Positions 4,071 through 5,901 of a stretch of DNA of 5,901 nucleotides are shown here, one piece after another. A model generated the notes under the pieces. That model did no database searches. It saw nothing but the letters and a program-made list of their open reading frames with translations, and had not been told where the DNA came from. Source of the DNA: Actinomycetota bacterium (GTDB lineage: Bacteria > Actinomycetota > Acidimicrobiia > IMCC26256 > PALSA-610); the NCBI GenBank assembly GCA_030839105.1, contig JAUZEI010000514.1, positions 1 through 5,901 on the forward strand, in the 5' to 3' direction. How positions within the stretch are numbered: the first letter of the stretch is position 1; each line of letters opens with the position of its first letter. The translations under genes were made by a program, and so were the position numbers.

Positions 4071-5900
4071 TCAGTGAGCGACCGTGCTGTTCACCATCGC
4101 CCGGTAAGGCCGGCACGGCTCGTTGCGCAAACTCGGGCACGCCGGGAGCGGCGTCGGCACGCTCACGCCGGGAACGACCGGGAGGACGACGCTCGACGGC
4201 ATGGACGTGGAGAACGCGATCGAGACGGTCCCGCTCGGGTTCGGCTGGGTGTTTCCGAAGGACCACACAGGTTGCGTGCCGTTCGGCGCGGCGAGCGTCA
4301 CTCGGATGCGCGATCCCGCGCGGTAGGCGTGGCCCTCGTAGTAGAGCGGGACCACGACTTTCACGAACTGGCCGGCCGGCATCGGAGAAGCGTCGGCCGT
4401 CGTGAAGGTGGGGACCGGCTCGAGCATCGTGCTCGGCCGCTTGAACATGTTGTTGGAGTTCGTCGAGAGCTTGCGCTCACTTGCGCGGAGCCAGCCGTTC
4501 TGGACGAAAGTCTCCTTCCCGTCCGGGCGCACCTCGCTGATGGTGGCTTGCAGATCGACATCGGGGGTCGATGAACGCACCCAGAGGTTGACGGCGCCGC
4601 CACCGATGACCGTCGTGTTCGCGGTGAGTGGCGCCGAGACGTACGAGACCGCCGTGCTCAACGGACTTTGCTGCCAGTTCCATTGCCACTGCGACGCGTT
4701 GCCCCACAATCCGCCCGAGCCCGTGTTGCTGCCGTAGTCGGTGAGTGGAAGAGCGTGGGCGTTCGAGCGGAACCAGTTGACCCCTGCGCTTGCGGGCGGC
4801 TTGTCGCCCAAGACTCCGGGCGCCCCGAAGTACCAGGTGCGCGCCGTGGTTCCCTGCATAGGGAGGGCCGGGAAGTCCCGCACGAAACCGGGGTAGGGGT
4901 CACCCGGGTTCGAGGTTCCCGTGGGCGATGCGCCGGCGCCGTTGTCGAACAGCACCCGCACGCGGGGAAGCTGATCGAACGCCGCGAGGGCCGCGCTGTA
5001 GGTCGGAATCGACTGGATGGGGTCGACCGGCAGAGTGACCACGTCGGACTGCGGCAGGCCCATTGCCGACTGGTAGATGACCGGAGCGGCCGCCCGGGAG
5101 GGTGCCACGTTCTCGATTGGCGCTCGGTGCGCAACGAACAGTTGCAGGAAGTCGTACCAGCGGTTGTACGTGTAGGGATCGATCGAGTCGATATGCGCGC
5201 CGTTCGTGAACGTAAACCACTTCCGGCTCGTCCCGGTGAAGTGCCGGACCAGTTCCGGGCAGTGTCCGCCCGTCTGCTCGTCCTGCCACTGGCAGGCCAT
5301 GAACACCGGCACGTTGATCTTGTGGACGAAGGTGACGGGGTCGAGGGGGTCGGCGACCGCCGGGTCATAGTGGGAGTTGGCCGCGATCTTCGCGTTGAGG
5401 TCGGCCGCCTCGCCGTGCAGCACCTGGTTGGACGCGCACGTCGTATCTCCACTCTGGATCTGCTGGTATGCCCAGGGCTGCCCGCTGGTGGGCCCGGCGG
5501 GTTCAGCTTCGTGCTGGCGCTGTTGTGCCCACGCAACGGCAAAGCCGGTATTGAGGATGCCGCCGGGATAGAGCGTGGTAGCCGTGGCATCGATGGTCGA
5601 AAGCGGTGAGATGGCTTCGAGGCTGGGCGGGTTGAGCTGGGCCGTGAACAGCTGGCTGATCGCCCCGTAGGAGATGCCCATCATCCCGACCTTGTGATCC
5701 CGCACCCAGGGTTGGCGGGCGATCGTTTCGATCACGTCGTACCCGTCGAGGTTCTGCAGCGGCTCGAAGAAGTCGAACGCACCACCCGAGCAGCCGGTCC
5801 CGCGCATGTTCACGTCGACGACCGCGAAGCCCATCAGGTTCGCAAGGATGGCGATGCCGTTGGTCGGTCCCGCCGGGTTGGCGTACCCGTAGCCGGAGTA
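4071..5900 (-). CDS. CocE/NonD family serine hydrolase (X-Pro dipeptidyl-peptidase S15-like), 5' end missing
   Basis: The frame is open from the right edge to TGA at 4071-4073, giving 609 residues. The ATG at 5832-5834 is internal, because the preceding 22 codons (YSGYGYANPAGPT...) continue the family pattern. Seen: the MRGTGCSGGAFDFFEP segment after the first alpha/beta-hydrolase strands, then the nucleophile elbow GISYGA with Ser at visible residue 77. Next come a helical cap region and VPVFMACQWQDEQTGG with the likely catalytic Asp at 207. FTNGAHID carries the likely His at 236. From about residue 415 onward the sequence is the Asp/Thr-rich beta-sandwich typical of the S15/CocE C-terminal domain (VNLWVRSSTPDVDLQATISE; YRAGSRIRVTLAAPNG). 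Members cleave esters, amides or X-Pro dipeptides; the substrate here is unknown. Six Cys are visible, two in the C-terminal CPSLRNEPC, consistent with an exported disulphide-bearing enzyme, but the signal-peptide region is outside the window. Confidence 0.92.
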   Translation of the reverse strand, partial: YSGYGYANPAGPTNGIAILANLMGFAVVDVNMRGTGCSGGAFDFFEPLQNLDGYDVIETIARQPWVRDHKVGMMGISYGAISQLFTAQLNPPSLEAISPLSTIDATATTLYPGGILNTGFAVAWAQQRQHEAEPAGPTSGQPWAYQQIQSGDTTCASNQVLHGEAADLNAKIAANSHYDPAVADPLDPVTFVHKINVPVFMACQWQDEQTGGHCPELVRHFTGTSRKWFTFTNGAHIDSIDPYTYNRWYDFLQLFVAHRAPIENVAPSRAAAPVIYQSAMGLPQSDVVTLPVDPIQSIPTYSAALAAFDQLPRVRVLFDNGAGASPTGTSNPGDPYPGFVRDFPALPMQGTTARTWYFGAPGVLGDKPPASAGVNWFRSNAHALPLTDYGSNTGSGGLWGNASQWQWNWQQSPLSTAVSYVSAPLTANTTVIGGGAVNLWVRSSTPDVDLQATISEVRPDGKETFVQNGWLRASERKLSTNSNNMFKRPSTMLEPVPTFTTADASPMPAGQFVKVVVPLYYEGHAYRAGSRIRVTLAAPNGTQPVWSFGNTQPNPSGTVSIAFSTSMPSSVVLPVVPGVSVPTPLPACPSLRNEPCRPYRAMVNSTVAH

Positions 5901-5901
5901 T

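Noticed and set aside
2705..4405. 566-codon plus-strand open frame spanning the SDR 3' end to the hydrolase
   Set aside because: No recognisable motif and Arg-rich; it crosses several better-supported genes and their boundaries.
4668..5609. 313-codon plus-strand open frame opposite the hydrolase
   Set aside because: Antisense shadow; the minus strand here encodes the catalytic Asp and His regions and the start of the beta-sandwich.

Overview
The window is GC-rich double-stranded DNA with very high GC at third codon positions, GTG start codons, tight gene packing and TAnnnT-type -10 boxes close to start codons. A split-beta-barrel protein of the type that often uses F420 is also present. Together these suggest a high-GC actinobacterium; the sequence alone does not allow a finer assignment. 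No rRNA, tRNA, CRISPR array, insertion sequence or phage gene was seen.

Left part (1-1400): the 3' end of a nitronate monooxygenase-family flavoprotein (+) runs in from the left edge. It converges, with an 11-bp gap, on a 161-aa PPOX/split-barrel flavin- or F420-binding protein (-). A 71-bp divergent intergenic region follows, holding a good ribosome binding site for the PPOX gene, two 8-bp direct repeats and candidate -10 boxes.

Centre (1401-3302): a two-gene operon (+) encodes a crotonase-fold enoyl-CoA hydratase/isomerase-family protein and, starting directly at its stop codon, a short-chain dehydrogenase. The SDR lacks the usual YxxxK tyrosine but carries the displaced Tyr...Ser...Lys pattern of mammalian-type NADPH-dependent 2,4-dienoyl-CoA reductase. 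The crotonase has Gln in place of one of the two classical hydratase glutamates. The pair therefore fits handling of unsaturated acyl-CoA thioesters (double-bond isomerisation plus dienoyl reduction) rather than plain saturated beta-oxidation. Just downstream is a 53-aa small ORF with strong wobble GC bias and a leaderless-type promoter. Its stop codon overlaps the stop codon of the opposite-strand gene.

Right part (3299-5900, - strand): an unrecognised 223-aa protein with hydrophobic segments, preceded on the same strand by a large CocE/NonD-type (X-Pro dipeptidyl-peptidase family) serine hydrolase that is cut by the right edge. The hydrolase shows a plausible Ser-Asp-His triad and a C-terminal beta-sandwich.

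Overall this looks like an ordinary actinobacterial accessory catabolic region. I found no convincing wholly new system. The best leads are the dienoyl-CoA reductase-type SDR paired with the altered crotonase, the leaderless small ORF, and the unassigned 223-aa protein.
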